Shown piece by piece: positions 63,615-64,000 of a DNA stretch of 64,000 nucleotides. The notes under the pieces were generated by a model. It was given only the letters and a program-made list of their open reading frames with translations. It had not been told where the DNA came from and ran no database searches. Location of the stretch: NCBI RefSeq assembly GCF_000311785.1, contig NZ_HE978535.1:1-64000 (forward strand). Direction: 5' to 3'. The DNA comes from Brevibacillus massiliensis (GTDB lineage Bacteria; Bacillota; Bacilli; Brevibacillales; Brevibacillaceae). The first letter of the stretch is position 1. Every line of letters starts with the position of its first letter. A program made the translations under genes and the position numbers.

Positions 63615-64000
63615 ATGGAAGAGATACAGGAAGAGAGAGCGTACAGCAAATGGGAATGGTTTTTCTACATGCTGGTCATACCGGCGCTCTTTGCCAGCCT
63701 TCTGGGCGGAGTTCTCCTGAGCCTGCTCGGCGTTGACGTCATCGGAAAACTGACGTCTGCGGCGAAAGCGATCCCGTACGTCGGACAGCTTGCAGGCGGC
63801 GTGGAAAAAAGCGGCAGCGATACAGCTGCGCCGCCGGCAAAAACACAGGAGGCGCCGCTTCAGACAAAGCTGGCCGAATCGAACCAGACGATCCAACAAT
63901 TGAAATCAGAAGCGGCTGAAAAAGACACGACAATCCAAGCCATGCAAAAACAGGTGGACGAGCTGAAACGGGAACTGGACGACAAACGGGCAGACGAAGA
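63615..64000 (+). CDS. ylxF: YlxF/MotE-like flagellar-operon protein (partial, runs off window)
   Basis: Open from ATG 63615 (after AAGGGAGG) to the window end, at least 128 residues. One N-terminal membrane helix (FYMLVIPALFASLLGGVLLS), a linker, then a K/E-rich coiled coil (LAESNQTIQQLKSEAAEKD). Position after fliJ and layout match YlxF of the Bacillus fla/che operon, an MgtE-N-like protein. The C terminus is not in view. Confidence 0.8.
   Translation, partial: MEEIQEERAYSKWEWFFYMLVIPALFASLLGGVLLSLLGVDVIGKLTSAAKAIPYVGQLAGGVEKSGSDTAAPPAKTQEAPLQTKLAESNQTIQQLKSEAAEKDTTIQAMQKQVDELKRELDDKRADE

Overview
The window looks like the chromosome of a motile, low-to-moderate GC Gram-positive of the order Bacillales, most likely a Brevibacillus-like member of Paenibacillaceae. 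This is inferred from the right half, which has the Bacillus gene order sucC-sucD-dprA-topA-trmFO-xerC-hslV-hslU-codY followed by the fla/che operon start flgB-flgC-fliE-fliF-fliG-fliH-fliI-fliJ-(ylxF-like). No rRNA, tRNA, CRISPR array or intact insertion sequence was seen.

Region 1 (1-8.9 kb) is an AT-rich catabolic island. An XylR_N/V4R/PucR-type regulator precedes an operon encoding an HpaB-type flavin monooxygenase, N-formylmaleamate deformylase (NicD-like), maleate isomerase (NicE-like), a small coiled-coil orphan, an HpaC-type flavin reductase, maleamate amidase (NicF-like), a RibF-like FAD synthetase with a degenerate kinase half, and 2,5-dihydroxypyridine dioxygenase (NicX-like). Together these give 2,5-dihydroxypyridine -> N-formylmaleamate -> maleamate -> maleate -> fumarate. 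A two-component monooxygenase probably makes the dihydroxypyridine, and FAD supply is encoded in the same cluster.

Region 2 (8.9-20.5 kb) holds decayed genes (a small frameshifted gene and an ornithine cyclodeaminase pseudogene). Next come a divergent sigma-54-controlled (hydroxy)proline/opine-type dehydrogenase (FAD subunit, two [2Fe-2S] proteins, and a separate DAO-type subunit) and its activator, which is split by a -1 frameshift at a dnaX-like slippery heptamer. A distinctly GC-rich hyuA-hyuB-dipeptidase block follows.

Region 3 (20.5-36.3 kb) has a secreted propeller/BIG2 protein and a c-di-AMP (ydaO-type) riboswitch plus terminator ahead of an ectoine/hydroxyectoine importer ehuBCDA. 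It also has a TolC-like protein, an aromatic-acid exporter and two MarR paralogues with matching candidate operators, a short-chain organic acid module (beta-hydroxyacid dehydrogenase, FAH-family hydrolase), remnants of solA and an aminotransferase, LysE, two small proteins, and YczE.

Region 4 (35.4-43.8 kb) is a formate/molybdenum module: FdhD, an OFA-family antiporter, a DUF2294 protein, a YdeP/FdhA-like molybdoenzyme, MobA, MoeA and MobB. The antiporter and the molybdoenzyme share an ungapped 37-nt leader motif that runs into an intrinsic terminator in both cases, a candidate new cis-regulatory RNA. A stand-alone FliF-like mini-protein follows.

Region 5 (43.9-64 kb) is the conserved housekeeping and flagellar core. 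The last gene runs off the window.
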